In this document: positions 9,340 through 19,226 of the stretch, in pieces
Position numbering within the stretch: position 1 is the stretch's first letter
Layout of the letters: each line of letters begins with the position of its first letter
Assembly (NCBI GenBank): GCA_026989145.1
Contig: JALSJU010000009.1
Location: forward strand, 1-64,000
Origin: Thiotrichaceae bacterium
GTDB taxonomy: Bacteria > Pseudomonadota > Gammaproteobacteria > Thiotrichales > Thiotrichaceae
Reading direction: 5' to 3'
Length of the DNA: 64,000 nucleotides
Position numbers and translations under genes: made by a program
Notes under the pieces: model-generated
What the model was told of the DNA's origin: nothing
Databases searched by the model: none
What the model saw: the letters and a program-made list of their open reading frames with translations, nothing else

Positions 9340-11466
9340 ATGGTATGGTTAGAAAACCCTAAAAGAATACAAATAGCGAACATTATTACCTTGTCTAACC
9401 TCCTACTAAAACCAATAACCACCCTTAAAGGTGTCGGCCCTAAAATGGCCGAAAACCTCAGCAAGATTGGCATTGAAAAAGTCCAAGATATGCTATTCCA
9501 TTTACCCTTACGGTACCAAGACCGTACTCAAGTCTACCCCATAGGAAATACTCAACACGCGCAAGAAGTTGTCATCGAAGGTGAAGTTGAACATGCGGAA
9601 ATTGTCTTTCGTCGTCGGCGTATGATGATTGTTACCATATCCGATAGTACTGGCATGATCACACTGCGCTTTTTCCACTTTGCTAATGTTCAAAAAGAAG
9701 CTTTGAGTCGTGGAACAAAGGTGCGTTGCTTTGGTGAGGTTCGAATCGGTACCAGTACGCGTGAAATGGTACACCCTGAATATAAAATACTCAGCGAGGG
9801 TAAGACTATTGAGTTAAGCGATGTACTTACTCCAATTTATCCAACTACCAAAGGTTTACAGCAACGCAGCCTACTTCGATTAGTAGGTGAGGCTCTGAAC
9901 GAACTTGAAACACTCGAAGATTTAATTCCCCCCAGTATTCACCAAAGCCGTCAATTATCTAGCCTACCGCATGCATTGCATACCTTACACAAACCCACCG
10001 CGGATTTATCGGTTAGCCAATTATTACAACGCGATCACCCAGCACAGCAACGCTTAATTTTTGAAGAATTATTAGCCCATCAACTCAGCTTGCGAAAACT
10101 GCGAGAACAACAAAAGCAGGTTCAGGGCATCCCTTTAGCACCTAAGCATAGCTTCTTTGATCAGCTTAAACAGTCACTCCCGTTTGACTTGACGAATGCA
10201 CAAAATAAAGTCATCGCAGAAATTAAAGCCGATTTAATGCAAGTATGGCCGATGAGCCGATTGGTGCAAGGGGATGTGGGCTCAGGTAAAACACTGGTTG
10301 CAGCTGCTGCTGCTTTAAGTGCAATAGAAGCGGGCTACCAAGTTGCATTGATGGCACCAACGGAGATATTAGCCGAGCAACATTTCAAAAGTTTTACTGA
10401 ATGGCTCACGCCTTTAAATCTCACCGTTACCCTAGTTTCTGGCAAACAAAAAGTAGCCGAGAAACGTGAGTCCCGTGAGGCTTTACTCGAAGGTCATACT
10501 CATCTTGCTGTTGGAACACATGCCCTATTTCAAAACGATGTTCACTTTCAACGTTTAGGTTTAATTATTATTGATGAGCAGCATCGTTTCGGTGTTCATC
10601 AGCGGCTTTCATTGCGTGAAAAAGGCAAACAAGCTAACTTCTATCCACATCAACTGGTAATGACAGCCACCCCAATCCCACGCACCCTCGCCATGACAAC
10701 CTATGCAGACATGGATTACTCTGTCATTGACGAACTTCCACCCGGTCGAACTCCGATTAAAACAGTGGTGATTAATAACACCAGACGTGATCAAGTAGTT
10801 GAGCGAATCGAGAAAATTTGTGTTGATGAACAGGCTCAGGTGTATTGGGTATGTACCTTGATTGAAGAATCTGAAGCACTGCAATGTCAAAATGCGGAAG
10901 AAACGTGGGAGCTCTTAAAAGAAGCCTTACCACAACTCAATATCGGTTTAATACACGGGCGTATGAAATCCGATGAAAAAGAAGCCATCATGACAGATTT
11001 TAAGTCAGGAAAAACACACCTTTTAGTTGCGACTACCGTAATTGAAGTAGGTGTGGATGTACCTAATGCAACCTTAATGATAATCGAAAATGCAGAACGA
11101 CTAGGCTTGGCCCAACTACATCAACTTCGTGGACGGGTGGGACGAGGCAGCAAAGCCAGTAGTTGTGTATTGATGTACCAAAGCCCACTTTCACAAAATG
11201 GAAAACGCCGTTTAGAAGCTCTTCGAAACAGCAACGATGGTTTTGAAATCGCTAAAATAGACCTAGAGATTCGTGGGCCGGGTGAAGTTTTTGGCACCCG
11301 CCAAACGGGTGAGCTGCAATTTAGAATTGCCAACCTTATGGAAGATCAACACCTGCTACCGGATATACAAGTAGTGGCAGAAGAAGTATTAAGCAACCAC
11401 CCCGAAAAGGTAGAGCCACTGATAGATCGTTGGATAAAACATGCTGAAGAGTATGCAAGTGTGTAG
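9340..11466 (+). CDS. recG: ATP-dependent DNA helicase RecG
   Basis: Wedge domain LKGVGPKMAENLSKIGI, Walker A QGDVGSGKT, DEQH, RGRVGRG. ORF extends to 9307, but that start lies inside the terminator-like hairpin. Confidence 0.95.
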   Translation: MVWLENPKRIQIANIITLSNLLLKPITTLKGVGPKMAENLSKIGIEKVQDMLFHLPLRYQDRTQVYPIGNTQHAQEVVIEGEVEHAEIVFRRRRMMIVTISDSTGMITLRFFHFANVQKEALSRGTKVRCFGEVRIGTSTREMVHPEYKILSEGKTIELSDVLTPIYPTTKGLQQRSLLRLVGEALNELETLEDLIPPSIHQSRQLSSLPHALHTLHKPTADLSVSQLLQRDHPAQQRLIFEELLAHQLSLRKLREQQKQVQGIPLAPKHSFFDQLKQSLPFDLTNAQNKVIAEIKADLMQVWPMSRLVQGDVGSGKTLVAAAAALSAIEAGYQVALMAPTEILAEQHFKSFTEWLTPLNLTVTLVSGKQKVAEKRESREALLEGHTHLAVGTHALFQNDVHFQRLGLIIIDEQHRFGVHQRLSLREKGKQANFYPHQLVMTATPIPRTLAMTTYADMDYSVIDELPPGRTPIKTVVINNTRRDQVVERIEKICVDEQAQVYWVCTLIEESEALQCQNAEETWELLKEALPQLNIGLIHGRMKSDEKEAIMTDFKSGKTHLLVATTVIEVGVDVPNATLMIIENAERLGLAQLHQLRGRVGRGSKASSCVLMYQSPLSQNGKRRLEALRNSNDGFEIAKIDLEIRGPGEVFGTRQTGELQFRIANLMEDQHLLPDIQVVAEEVLSNHPEKVEPLIDRWIKHAEEYASV

Positions 11467-11476
11467 ATGAAAACAA

Positions 11477-11866
11477 CTATTCTGGACGGCTATCTGACAT
11501 TAAAATATCGAGGTCTTTTTGAGCTTGTTGCGGGTTTTTTATATCCTTAGGTTCTAGCATTTCACAACCGTCTTTTATCATCTCGGTAATGCTAACGGGA
11601 TAAATAATGCAATCGTCAGGTCGATCGAGATAAATATCGCAAGTCACATACTTTCGCTTTGATTCATCACCAGAAACTACTGTTAGCCACGGACAAAGCT
11701 CAGGGTTCTTTCCCGTTTTCGGGTCTACCCATATTTTTCCATTATCAATATATTGAGCAATATCGGCTCGAAACACTTCCCAGTATTCAATTTCGTTTTG
11801 AGAAGCAGAAAGACTATTTGCACCGTATTTTGTGCAACATTTTCCGCAAGAGTTGCATGCTTTCAT
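11477..11866 (-). CDS. YkgJ-family cysteine cluster protein (zinc/iron-chelating)
   Basis: CNSCGKCCTKYG N-terminal CxxCxxCC motif, plus CPWL and CDIYLDRPDDC. Confidence 0.8.
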   Translation of the reverse strand: MKACNSCGKCCTKYGANSLSASQNEIEYWEVFRADIAQYIDNGKIWVDPKTGKNPELCPWLTVVSGDESKRKYVTCDIYLDRPDDCIIYPVSITEMIKDGCEMLEPKDIKNPQQAQKDLDILMSDSRPE

Positions 11867-11914
11867 TGTAAAGTACTACGTCAGAAATATTTAAGGAATA
11901 CTCTTGTAGACCTT

Positions 11915-12367
11915 TTATTTTTGCTCTTTTCTTAAATTTGAGCCAACCTTATCCAATACACCATTAACAAATTTATGTGCTTGGTCGGCACCAAATTTTT
12001 TGGTCAAATTGACTGACTCATTAATAATGACTTTATAAGGTACTTCAGGATGATTTTTTAACTCGCAAGTAGACATCCGTAACACCGCACGTTCAATTTG
12101 ATCTAAATGAGCGGCTTTTCTGTCTATGTATGGGTTAATCAAGGCATCAATTTCAGAGGTTTTTTCAATAACGCACTTAACCAAGGCTTGACAGAAAGCC
12201 ATATCAGCCTTCAGCATATCTTTTGACAAAGCGCTATCTTCTTGTAAACCTTGATATATTTCCTGATAGGTATTATCGGTCATCTGCCACTGGTAAATAG
12301 CGATTAAAGCCAATTTTCGCGCAACACGATGTTGAGATATATACTGTTTTTTCGGATCAACTGCCAT
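11915..12367 (-). CDS. nusB: Transcription antitermination factor NusB
   Basis: ARKLALIAIYQWQMT; VLRMSTCELKNHPEVPYKVIINESVNLTKKFGADQAHKFVNGVLDKV. Confidence 0.95.
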   Translation of the reverse strand: MAVDPKKQYISQHRVARKLALIAIYQWQMTDNTYQEIYQGLQEDSALSKDMLKADMAFCQALVKCVIEKTSEIDALINPYIDRKAAHLDQIERAVLRMSTCELKNHPEVPYKVIINESVNLTKKFGADQAHKFVNGVLDKVGSNLRKEQK

Positions 12368-12438
12368 TTTTTACAACCGCTTATTTACAACCACACTTTC
12401 TGGTTAGATTCTCTTATTAGTAGAGAAATTTACTTAAT

Positions 12439-12915
12439 TTACTTATTAAACTTAGCTAATAATGAAACCATCTCAATAGCAGTAACAGCCGCTTCTGCAC
12501 CTTTATTGCCTGCTTTTGTACCAGCGCGTTCAATCGCTTGTTCAATCGAGTCAGTGGTTAAAATGCCGTTAATGATAGGCATTCCTGTATCTAGGGCAAT
12601 ACTCGCCAAACCTTTAGCGGATGCATCGGCAACAATATCAAAATGTGGTGTACTGCCACGAATTACTGCTCCGAGGGCAATCACAGATTCATATTTACCA
12701 CTGTTTGCCATCGCTTGTACCATGACTGGTAATTCAAATGCACCTGGCACACGAACGATTTCAATTGATTTATCATTCACGCCATGCCGCTGAAGGGCAT
12801 CAACCGCCCCATCTAAAAGACTTTCAACGATAAATGAATTAAAGCGTGCAACAGCAATGCCAAACCTTGCTTTACCTGCATTAAAATCACCTGAGAGTTC
12901 TATAATATTACTCAT
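12439..12915 (-). CDS. ribH: 6,7-dimethyl-8-ribityllumazine synthase
   Basis: [50 protein letters not shown]. Confidence 0.97.
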   Translation of the reverse strand: MSNIIELSGDFNAGKARFGIAVARFNSFIVESLLDGAVDALQRHGVNDKSIEIVRVPGAFELPVMVQAMANSGKYESVIALGAVIRGSTPHFDIVADASAKGLASIALDTGMPIINGILTTDSIEQAIERAGTKAGNKGAEAAVTAIEMVSLLAKFNK

Positions 12916-12936
12916 TATACTTAATCCTATTTATGC

Positions 12937-14082
12937 TTATTTTCTTACGTATTCTGTAATTTCTAAATCAAACCCTGCTAAACCATGTAGTTTTACAGGG
13001 GCACTCATTACCTTCATTTTACTGACGCCGACATCACTTAAAATTTGCGCGCCAATACCAAATGTCTTCAGATTGGTGGGCGCATCATTATCAGACGGTT
13101 GCTGCTCATGATTTGCGTCCAGCTCTTTTAAACGATCTAAAGTATTAGCCTGTTGATTACCACGCAATATAACGATCACTCCCTCATTGGCTTCATCCAT
13201 TGTTTTCATTACATCACGTAGGGGCCAGCCACAGCCTTCTTCATTTAAAGACAAAATATCGCAGAGAGTATCTTCAAGGTGAACTCGAACTAAAGTGGGT
13301 GTATTAGGCTTAACCTCACCTTTGACTAGCGCAAGGTGAGTTGAGTTTGCTGGATTTATTGAAGAGTCTGAATAAGCGATAACGTTAAACTCGCCAAACT
13401 CGGTATTCATCAATACCTCATGTTCACGTTGAATGGTTTTTTCATTTTTAACGCGGTAACGTATTAGGTCTTCAATTGTTCCTATTTTTAAATCATGCTG
13501 TTCAGCAATTTTAAATAAATCATCGCGACGAGCCATTGTGCCATCTTCATTTAAAATTTCTACAATTGCTGCAGCAGGTTCAAAGCCCGCTAACCGTGCT
13601 AAATCACAGCCTGCTTCGGTATGCCCTGCACGAGTTAAAACACCACCTGGTTGCGCCATTAAGGGGAAAATATGCCCTGGTTGTACAATACTACTTTTAT
13701 CCGCATCGGGGGCAACCGCTGCTCGTATGGTTAAGGAGCGATCATAAGCAGAAATACCCGTTGTAACACCCGATGACGCTTCTATAGACACAGTAAAATT
13801 TGTTGCGAGTTCTTCCTGATTGTCTTTTTCTGACACCATTAAGGGTAATGCTAACTGCTTACAGCGCTCAACAGTAATCGGCATGCAGACTAAACCACGA
13901 CCGTGGGTAGCCATAAAGTTAATATCTTCAGGGCGCACCTTGGAAGCAGCCATTAAGAAATCACCCTCATTTTCACGATCTTCATCGTCCACAATGATAA
14001 CCATCTTGCCTTGAGCAATATCTTCGATAATTTCTTCTATGCTATTAAATTTCATTGTTTTCCTAAATATTTGAATACACAA
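12937..14082 (-). CDS. ribBA: Bifunctional 3,4-dihydroxy-2-butanone-4-phosphate synthase / GTP cyclohydrolase II-like protein
   Basis: N-term MVIIVDDEDRENEGDFLMAA (RibB); C-terminal RibA-like domain appears degenerate. Confidence 0.93.
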   Translation of the reverse strand: MCIQIFRKTMKFNSIEEIIEDIAQGKMVIIVDDEDRENEGDFLMAASKVRPEDINFMATHGRGLVCMPITVERCKQLALPLMVSEKDNQEELATNFTVSIEASSGVTTGISAYDRSLTIRAAVAPDADKSSIVQPGHIFPLMAQPGGVLTRAGHTEAGCDLARLAGFEPAAAIVEILNEDGTMARRDDLFKIAEQHDLKIGTIEDLIRYRVKNEKTIQREHEVLMNTEFGEFNVIAYSDSSINPANSTHLALVKGEVKPNTPTLVRVHLEDTLCDILSLNEEGCGWPLRDVMKTMDEANEGVIVILRGNQQANTLDRLKELDANHEQQPSDNDAPTNLKTFGIGAQILSDVGVSKMKVMSAPVKLHGLAGFDLEITEYVRK

Positions 14083-14088
14083 TAAATA

Positions 14089-14760
14089 TTATTTCGTGAA
14101 GCCATTTTCTGCTAAAAACGACTCTGTAATATTGTTGGCAGCAATTTCTGACCCAGCTAATGCCTCGCCTTGCAGGAGTCTTTCAAGGTATCGAGCGATT
14201 AAATCAACTTCTAAATTAACCTTAGTACCAGCCTGGTAACTATCCATAATTGTTTCTTTCAAAGTGTGCGGAACAATATTAATTTCAAAGGACGCGCTAC
14301 TAAGATTGATTTTATTAACCGTTAAACTAACGCCATCAATTGTGATCGAACCTTTTTCCGCTATATACTTAGCAATACCACTCGGTGCATTAATCACAAA
14401 ACGTTCTGACCTTCCATCATTATGGCGTGACTCAACTGTGCCCAATCCATCCACATGACCACTTACCATATGGCCACCTAGTCTTGTTTGCAGTGTTAAA
14501 GCTTTTTCAAGATTCACTCTAGAACCTTTACTTAAACCACCCAGCGATGTCAGTGACAATGTTTCTATTGATACATCCGCAGTAAAACTTTGATCCGATA
14601 GCGCTATAGCGGTTAAACAAACACCATTAACAGCGATACTATCGCCAAGCTCAACATCACACATAACCAACTTGCCGGTATTTACGACAAGCGCAATATC
14701 CCCACCTTTGGGCTGTAGCTCCGTGATACTACCAATGGATTGAATGATACCTGTGAACAT
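14089..14760 (-). CDS. ribE: Riboflavin synthase alpha subunit
   Basis: MFTGIIQSIGSI..., SIAVNGVCLTAIAL, GGHMVSGHVDG, SITIDGVSLTVN. Confidence 0.96.
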   Translation of the reverse strand: MFTGIIQSIGSITELQPKGGDIALVVNTGKLVMCDVELGDSIAVNGVCLTAIALSDQSFTADVSIETLSLTSLGGLSKGSRVNLEKALTLQTRLGGHMVSGHVDGLGTVESRHNDGRSERFVINAPSGIAKYIAEKGSITIDGVSLTVNKINLSSASFEINIVPHTLKETIMDSYQAGTKVNLEVDLIARYLERLLQGEALAGSEIAANNITESFLAENGFTK

Positions 14761-14927
14761 TTAGCGTAGATTGTTGTGTAGTTGGGGCGCATTATCCCCT
14801 AGCTTAGCCTTTTGTGAAAGTGCTTTAACAATCTTTGAGGAAAACAAGATTAAATCTGATAAACTCGAACGGTCATATTTCTAGCATCATGGCATCTAAA
14901 AGCTTTTAATGTACACCTGTTCCATAA

Positions 14928-15187
14928 GGAATCTCTGAACAACCTAGCTGAGTTCTGGCAACGCCAAGTTTTCAAGTTCGAGACATTGATTTTAAGCATA
15001 GTTATTCTATGATTCAAATCAATAACGAAGAAGTTGGAAACTTGGCTAAGCCCCGTAGGGCGAGCTTATAAGGCATCAATTCCGTTGTTGTTATTTTTTG
15101 TGAAGGGGATAACCATTCTCAAAAAATACGCCTAGGACTTGACGCCTTGTAAGCTCGCAGAATTCAACTAGGTTATTCAGAGATTCC
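14928..15187 (+). mobile_element. MITE-like intergenic element family A, copy 1 (260 bp)
   Basis: TIRs ggaatctctgaacaacctagctgagttctg / reverse complement of cagaattcaactaggttattcagagattcc. Near-identical to 40739-40998. Flanked by ATAA on both sides. Confidence 0.85.
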
Positions 15188-15224
15188 ATAAAGTAACTAC
15201 GACCGGATGCTGATGAGAAACGTG

Positions 15225-16235
15225 TTAGAAGTTATTAGCCCGATCAATTTTCCCGGCCTTACACGTAGAGCCGGCACGTAACGCATCTTTTAATAGGTCA
15301 GCCAAATTATCTGAAGCTACTTCACCATTAAGGTTGATCCATAGCTCTGCTACACGTCCCTTACGATCACAACGCATATCAACTTTTTGACCTGTGCCTT
15401 CACCAAAAGCTTTGTCAAAGTGTTTGCGGACTTGTTTTAAAGTCACGTGTTTACCTACACCTTTGTTAAACAACTTGCCAACAATTGATTGGTTCACTTG
15501 CTTGGTTAATCCGATAGCATCTGAGTAGTAAGTATCCGCATCGGTACCGTAACAGGTACCGTGTTTTATCCATTCATGCCGTTGTAGATTAGATACTACC
15601 GCTGGCATAACAAAAGCTAACTCGGTTGCTGTTTTTTGGCTTAGCTCAACAGGTTCTAATAAGTGCCAGCGTTTATTACGGTCTATACCTTTGTCTGTTC
15701 GGCTAACACCACAATAAGTTTTGTTTCTGGGTTGAGGCCACAATCCATGTAATGACCAATGGCTTGCATCGTAACGGTTGGTTGTTTGAGTACGACATTC
15801 TTTTTTATTAGCGTGTGTTTCACAAAAGCTAGGTTGCCAAGTTAATGCTAATAAGTTTTTGGTGTGTTTTTTTGATTTCTTTACAGTCTTTTTCTTTGAT
15901 AAAGGTTTTGAAAGTACCGTTGCCCCAACCTCGCAGCTGCTTAGCACCTCACCACAGCTTGCTTTAACCCATCGCGAAGAACGCTTTAAACTTTTTATTT
16001 TAATTCGGACCGCTGAGTTTCTCTTACTGCTCTCAATAATAGGATAGAGTTTACCTTTTTCGAGATGTGCTTTACCTGGGTTGGTTTTTTTGCGATAAGA
16101 TTGATAAGCCTCGCAAAGCTGAGTAGCTTTTAAACAACCACTTGAACTATTCTTTGCAGATACACTGATTGGGGTAAATATTACACCAAGTGTCAAACTT
16201 AGCGTTGTAACTGCGACTAATGATTGTTTAAACAA
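15225..16235 (-). CDS. Secreted ribonuclease T2 family protein with N-terminal basic extension
   Basis: Signal peptide; CAS I-like HWSLHGLWPQ and CAS II-like HEWIKHGTC. Confidence 0.9.
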   Translation of the reverse strand: MFKQSLVAVTTLSLTLGVIFTPISVSAKNSSSGCLKATQLCEAYQSYRKKTNPGKAHLEKGKLYPIIESSKRNSAVRIKIKSLKRSSRWVKASCGEVLSSCEVGATVLSKPLSKKKTVKKSKKHTKNLLALTWQPSFCETHANKKECRTQTTNRYDASHWSLHGLWPQPRNKTYCGVSRTDKGIDRNKRWHLLEPVELSQKTATELAFVMPAVVSNLQRHEWIKHGTCYGTDADTYYSDAIGLTKQVNQSIVGKLFNKGVGKHVTLKQVRKHFDKAFGEGTGQKVDMRCDRKGRVAELWINLNGEVASDNLADLLKDALRAGSTCKAGKIDRANNF

Positions 16236-16343
16236 GGTGTAAGCCCTAAAAGGTTAATAGAAACTGATGTACGATTTGAGTATCGATAAAGTTATTTTAT
16301 GTGATTTTGATAAAAATGCAATCATCTATTCTTATAGTGCAGT

Positions 16344-16637
16344 TTACTGCAATTTATTGGTTAATGTGAGAAACATCGGGTCGTTTGGGCTGGCGTATTC
16401 AGAATCAATGTAAAACCATTTAACCGCTGACCGCAACATTGGGCGTTGCCGACGACTTAATTCAATAAATTCTGCTTGTTTTAGTGTCGCCACAATACTT
16501 AGCACAGCCTCACGCGATGCAGCAGCGCATTCTGAGCCACCCCGTGGAAATGCAATATCGGCATAATGATGTAATATTATCCCAAGCATTGCAGCGGCAC
16601 CTTCAGAGCCATCAAAATTAAAGGTACGCTTCCTCAC
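16344..16637 (-). CDS. Hypothetical protein, translationally coupled to trhO (TAGTG overlap)
   Basis: 97 aa ORF with GTG start overlapping the trhO stop codon. Confidence 0.6.
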   Translation of the reverse strand: MRKRTFNFDGSEGAAAMLGIILHHYADIAFPRGGSECAAASREAVLSIVATLKQAEFIELSRRQRPMLRSAVKWFYIDSEYASPNDPMFLTLTNKLQ

Positions 16638-17614
16638 TATTTTTGAGCCTGTGCGACTTTAAATTGCTTTTTTTGTTTACGATGTTTACGAGCAAACTTA
16701 CTCACATCACCACCAATATGCTCCTCACCCCGCTGTTTTGCGAGTTCTATCTGTTTTTGGCGCTCAATATAACGCTGTTTTTGAACCTCGTCAGTTACAT
16801 CATGGCAGTGATGACAGCTAACGCCATGAGTAAAGTGGTGATGTTCTTTATCCGCGTCAGTAATGGGCATTCGGCATGCATGACATTGGTCGTACTGCCC
16901 TTTTTCAAGCTGGTGATTGACCGATACCCGATTATCAAAGACAAAGCATTCACCTTCCCACATTGATTCTTCTTCGGGGACTTCTTCTAAGTATTTGAGC
17001 ACACCACCTTCGAGGTGATAGACCTCTTCAAAGCCCTGAGTTTTCAGGTAGGCAGTCGACTTTTCACAACGGATTCCGCCAGTACAAAACATAGCTACTT
17101 TTTTATGTTTATTGACATCAAGGTTATCTTTAACATATTGTGGAAACTCCCTAAACGTAGTGGTATCTGGGTTTATAGCATCTTTAAAAGTGCCTATAGC
17201 CACTTCATAATCATTGCGAGTATCTACCAATAAAACGTCAGGATCAGAAATCAAAGCATTCCAATCTTTAGGTTTAACATAAGTGCCTACAATCTCTTTA
17301 GGGTCGATTGAGTCAACCCCCATGGTAACAATTTCTTTTTTTAATTTTACCCGGGTACGATAGAACGGCAGTTGATCATCATATGATTCTTTAGTATCAA
17401 GCGGTGCAAGTCGTGAATCACGCCTTAACCATGCAAGTACCGCATCAACGCCTTCTCGCGTACCAGAAATGGTACCATTAATTCCTTCTAAGGCAAGTAA
17501 TAACGTTCCTCGCACACCATTGTCTTCCATAACTTTATGCAGAGGGTCACGTAAAGACTCAAAATCTTTAAGGACTACAAAGTGATACAAGGCACAAACA
17601 ACAAACTTCGACAT
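16637..17614 (-). CDS. trhO: tRNA uridine(34) hydroxylase (rhodanese-related, YceA family)
   Basis: [41 protein letters not shown]. Confidence 0.95.
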   Translation of the reverse strand: MSKFVVCALYHFVVLKDFESLRDPLHKVMEDNGVRGTLLLALEGINGTISGTREGVDAVLAWLRRDSRLAPLDTKESYDDQLPFYRTRVKLKKEIVTMGVDSIDPKEIVGTYVKPKDWNALISDPDVLLVDTRNDYEVAIGTFKDAINPDTTTFREFPQYVKDNLDVNKHKKVAMFCTGGIRCEKSTAYLKTQGFEEVYHLEGGVLKYLEEVPEEESMWEGECFVFDNRVSVNHQLEKGQYDQCHACRMPITDADKEHHHFTHGVSCHHCHDVTDEVQKQRYIERQKQIELAKQRGEEHIGGDVSKFARKHRKQKKQFKVAQAQK

Positions 17615-17698
17615 GACTCAACCATACAAAAATTAAAATGATGCATTATACGCGCAAAACTTTCGCTGTAAAACTGACTCAAATCATTAACCGGCAAC

Positions 17699-18076
17699 TC
17701 AATTTAAATCAGTGGCAAATTTTTTTAATAACTCTAAAGGCACAATTTCCAAGGCACGTTGATGGGTTCTTGATAGAAAAACACGAGGTGCGGCATTCTC
17801 TTCATATGCTTCCAGCCAGCGAGCTGCGCATAAGCACCAACCGTCTCCTGCTTTTAATCCTTCGAACCCGAACTGTGGTTGCGGGGTGGATAAATCGTTC
17901 CCTTTAGACTTAGAATAATCTAGAAACGCTTTACTGGCTTGAATACACACTGTGTGTGAGCCATAGTCTTCTTCGCAGGTATTACAATGACTATCTCGAA
18001 AAAAACCTGTTACTGGATTATCCCCACACAACTCTAGTGGCTCGCCGAGTACGTTAATGGATTCATCTTTTGTCAT
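17699..18076 (-). CDS. DUF2237 family protein
   Basis: NVLGEPLELCGDNPVTGFFRDSHCNTCEEDYGSHTVCIQ...GLKAGDGWCLCAARWLEA. Confidence 0.88.
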   Translation of the reverse strand: MTKDESINVLGEPLELCGDNPVTGFFRDSHCNTCEEDYGSHTVCIQASKAFLDYSKSKGNDLSTPQPQFGFEGLKAGDGWCLCAARWLEAYEENAAPRVFLSRTHQRALEIVPLELLKKFATDLN

Positions 18077-18524
18077 TTTTTTCCTTTTTATTGTTTTCGC
18101 GGCGCTGCTTAAAAAAGTCTTTCAAAATTTGACCGCATTCGTTTTGCATCACACCACCGTGAATATTTACCTGATGATTATGATAAGTCTGTGAAAATAA
18201 ATCAATTGCGCTACCCGCTGTACCAGTACGAGGGTCAGGCGCGCCAAACACTACCGTTTGCACCCGAGCATGAATAATAGCGCCCGCACACATAGTACAA
18301 GGTTCTAGCGTCACGTAAAGCGTCGTATTGGGAATTCGATAGTTTTTAAGTGTTTCGCCAGCAGCTCGAATTGCCATGATTTCAGCATGTGCCGTGGCAT
18401 CATGCTGGTCAATCGGTTGATTCCAGCCCTCAGCAATCAGTTGATCATTTTTTACAATAACTGCACCAACGGGTACTTCACCCTCATCACGCGAACGTTG
18501 AGCGAGCGCTAGCGCGTGAGCCAT
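18063..18524 (-). CDS. tadA: tRNA adenosine(34) deaminase
   Basis: HAEIMAIR, TLEPCTMCAGAIIHAR. Confidence 0.95.
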   Translation of the reverse strand: MAHALALAQRSRDEGEVPVGAVIVKNDQLIAEGWNQPIDQHDATAHAEIMAIRAAGETLKNYRIPNTTLYVTLEPCTMCAGAIIHARVQTVVFGAPDPRTGTAGSAIDLFSQTYHNHQVNIHGGVMQNECGQILKDFFKQRRENNKKEKNDKR

Positions 18525-18576
18525 CCATTTGTCATGTATGGCTTCTAAGTCAGTCCCACTAATAGTGCTAACCCCG

Positions 18577-19086
18577 TTAAATTTTATTGAGTATCTCTAG
18601 AATAGAAATCAGTGAGATTTTATCTAGTTGATCTTGTGGCAAACCTTTAATTTGAGTGTTTAATGTCTCTATTTTAGTTTGTAATTCATTATCAACAACG
18701 CCAATATCTAAAAAATCTTCTACTGTAGGAGCATTTCCTTTGTCTTTTGCATATTCTTGTACTTTTTTAATGGCTTTATTGTACTTATCAATCAATATTT
18801 GTAACTCTGCTTTACTATTAACCGTATCAAAATCTTTTTGGCTGATTAGTTTAAGAATACTTTCTTTATTAACTTCATTAACATTAATAATTCCAGCTTC
18901 TTTAAACAAAGTCAGCGGCGGTACTTTTCCATCATTATATTTTACATAGTTAGCTATTCGCCATACAGCACGCTCCTCATCAGTGAGACCTGGAACAGTA
19001 TCAATGACCGCATTTCCGAACTCTTCCTTGCCGCCACAAGCGGTAAGTAAAGATAATAATGTGAATATAAGGAGTAACTTATTCAT
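18577..19086 (-). CDS. Hypothetical lipoprotein
   Basis: MNKLLLIFTLLSLLTACGGKEE lipobox; no family recognised. Confidence 0.7.
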   Translation of the reverse strand: MNKLLLIFTLLSLLTACGGKEEFGNAVIDTVPGLTDEERAVWRIANYVKYNDGKVPPLTLFKEAGIINVNEVNKESILKLISQKDFDTVNSKAELQILIDKYNKAIKKVQEYAKDKGNAPTVEDFLDIGVVDNELQTKIETLNTQIKGLPQDQLDKISLISILEILNKI

Positions 19087-19181
19087 AATGAAACCTATCT
19101 AGGTTATTGAAAGTATTAATAGTATTCTATAGCAGGGTAAAGAAAAGTACAAACCCCTCCTGTTTTAGTCAACTAAAAACG

Positions 19182-19210
19182 AAATAAGGTTAAATAAGGT
19201 TAAATAAGGG
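19182..19210. repeat. Short tandem repeat, 10-bp unit aaataaggtt x ~3
   Basis: aaataaggtt aaataaggtt aaataaggg downstream of guaA. Confidence 0.8.
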
Positions 19211-19226
19211 TTTAACGTGATCTGAA

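Noticed and set aside
12329-12793. 154-aa ORF antisense to ribH and nusB start
   Set aside because: Overlaps two well-supported genes on the other strand.
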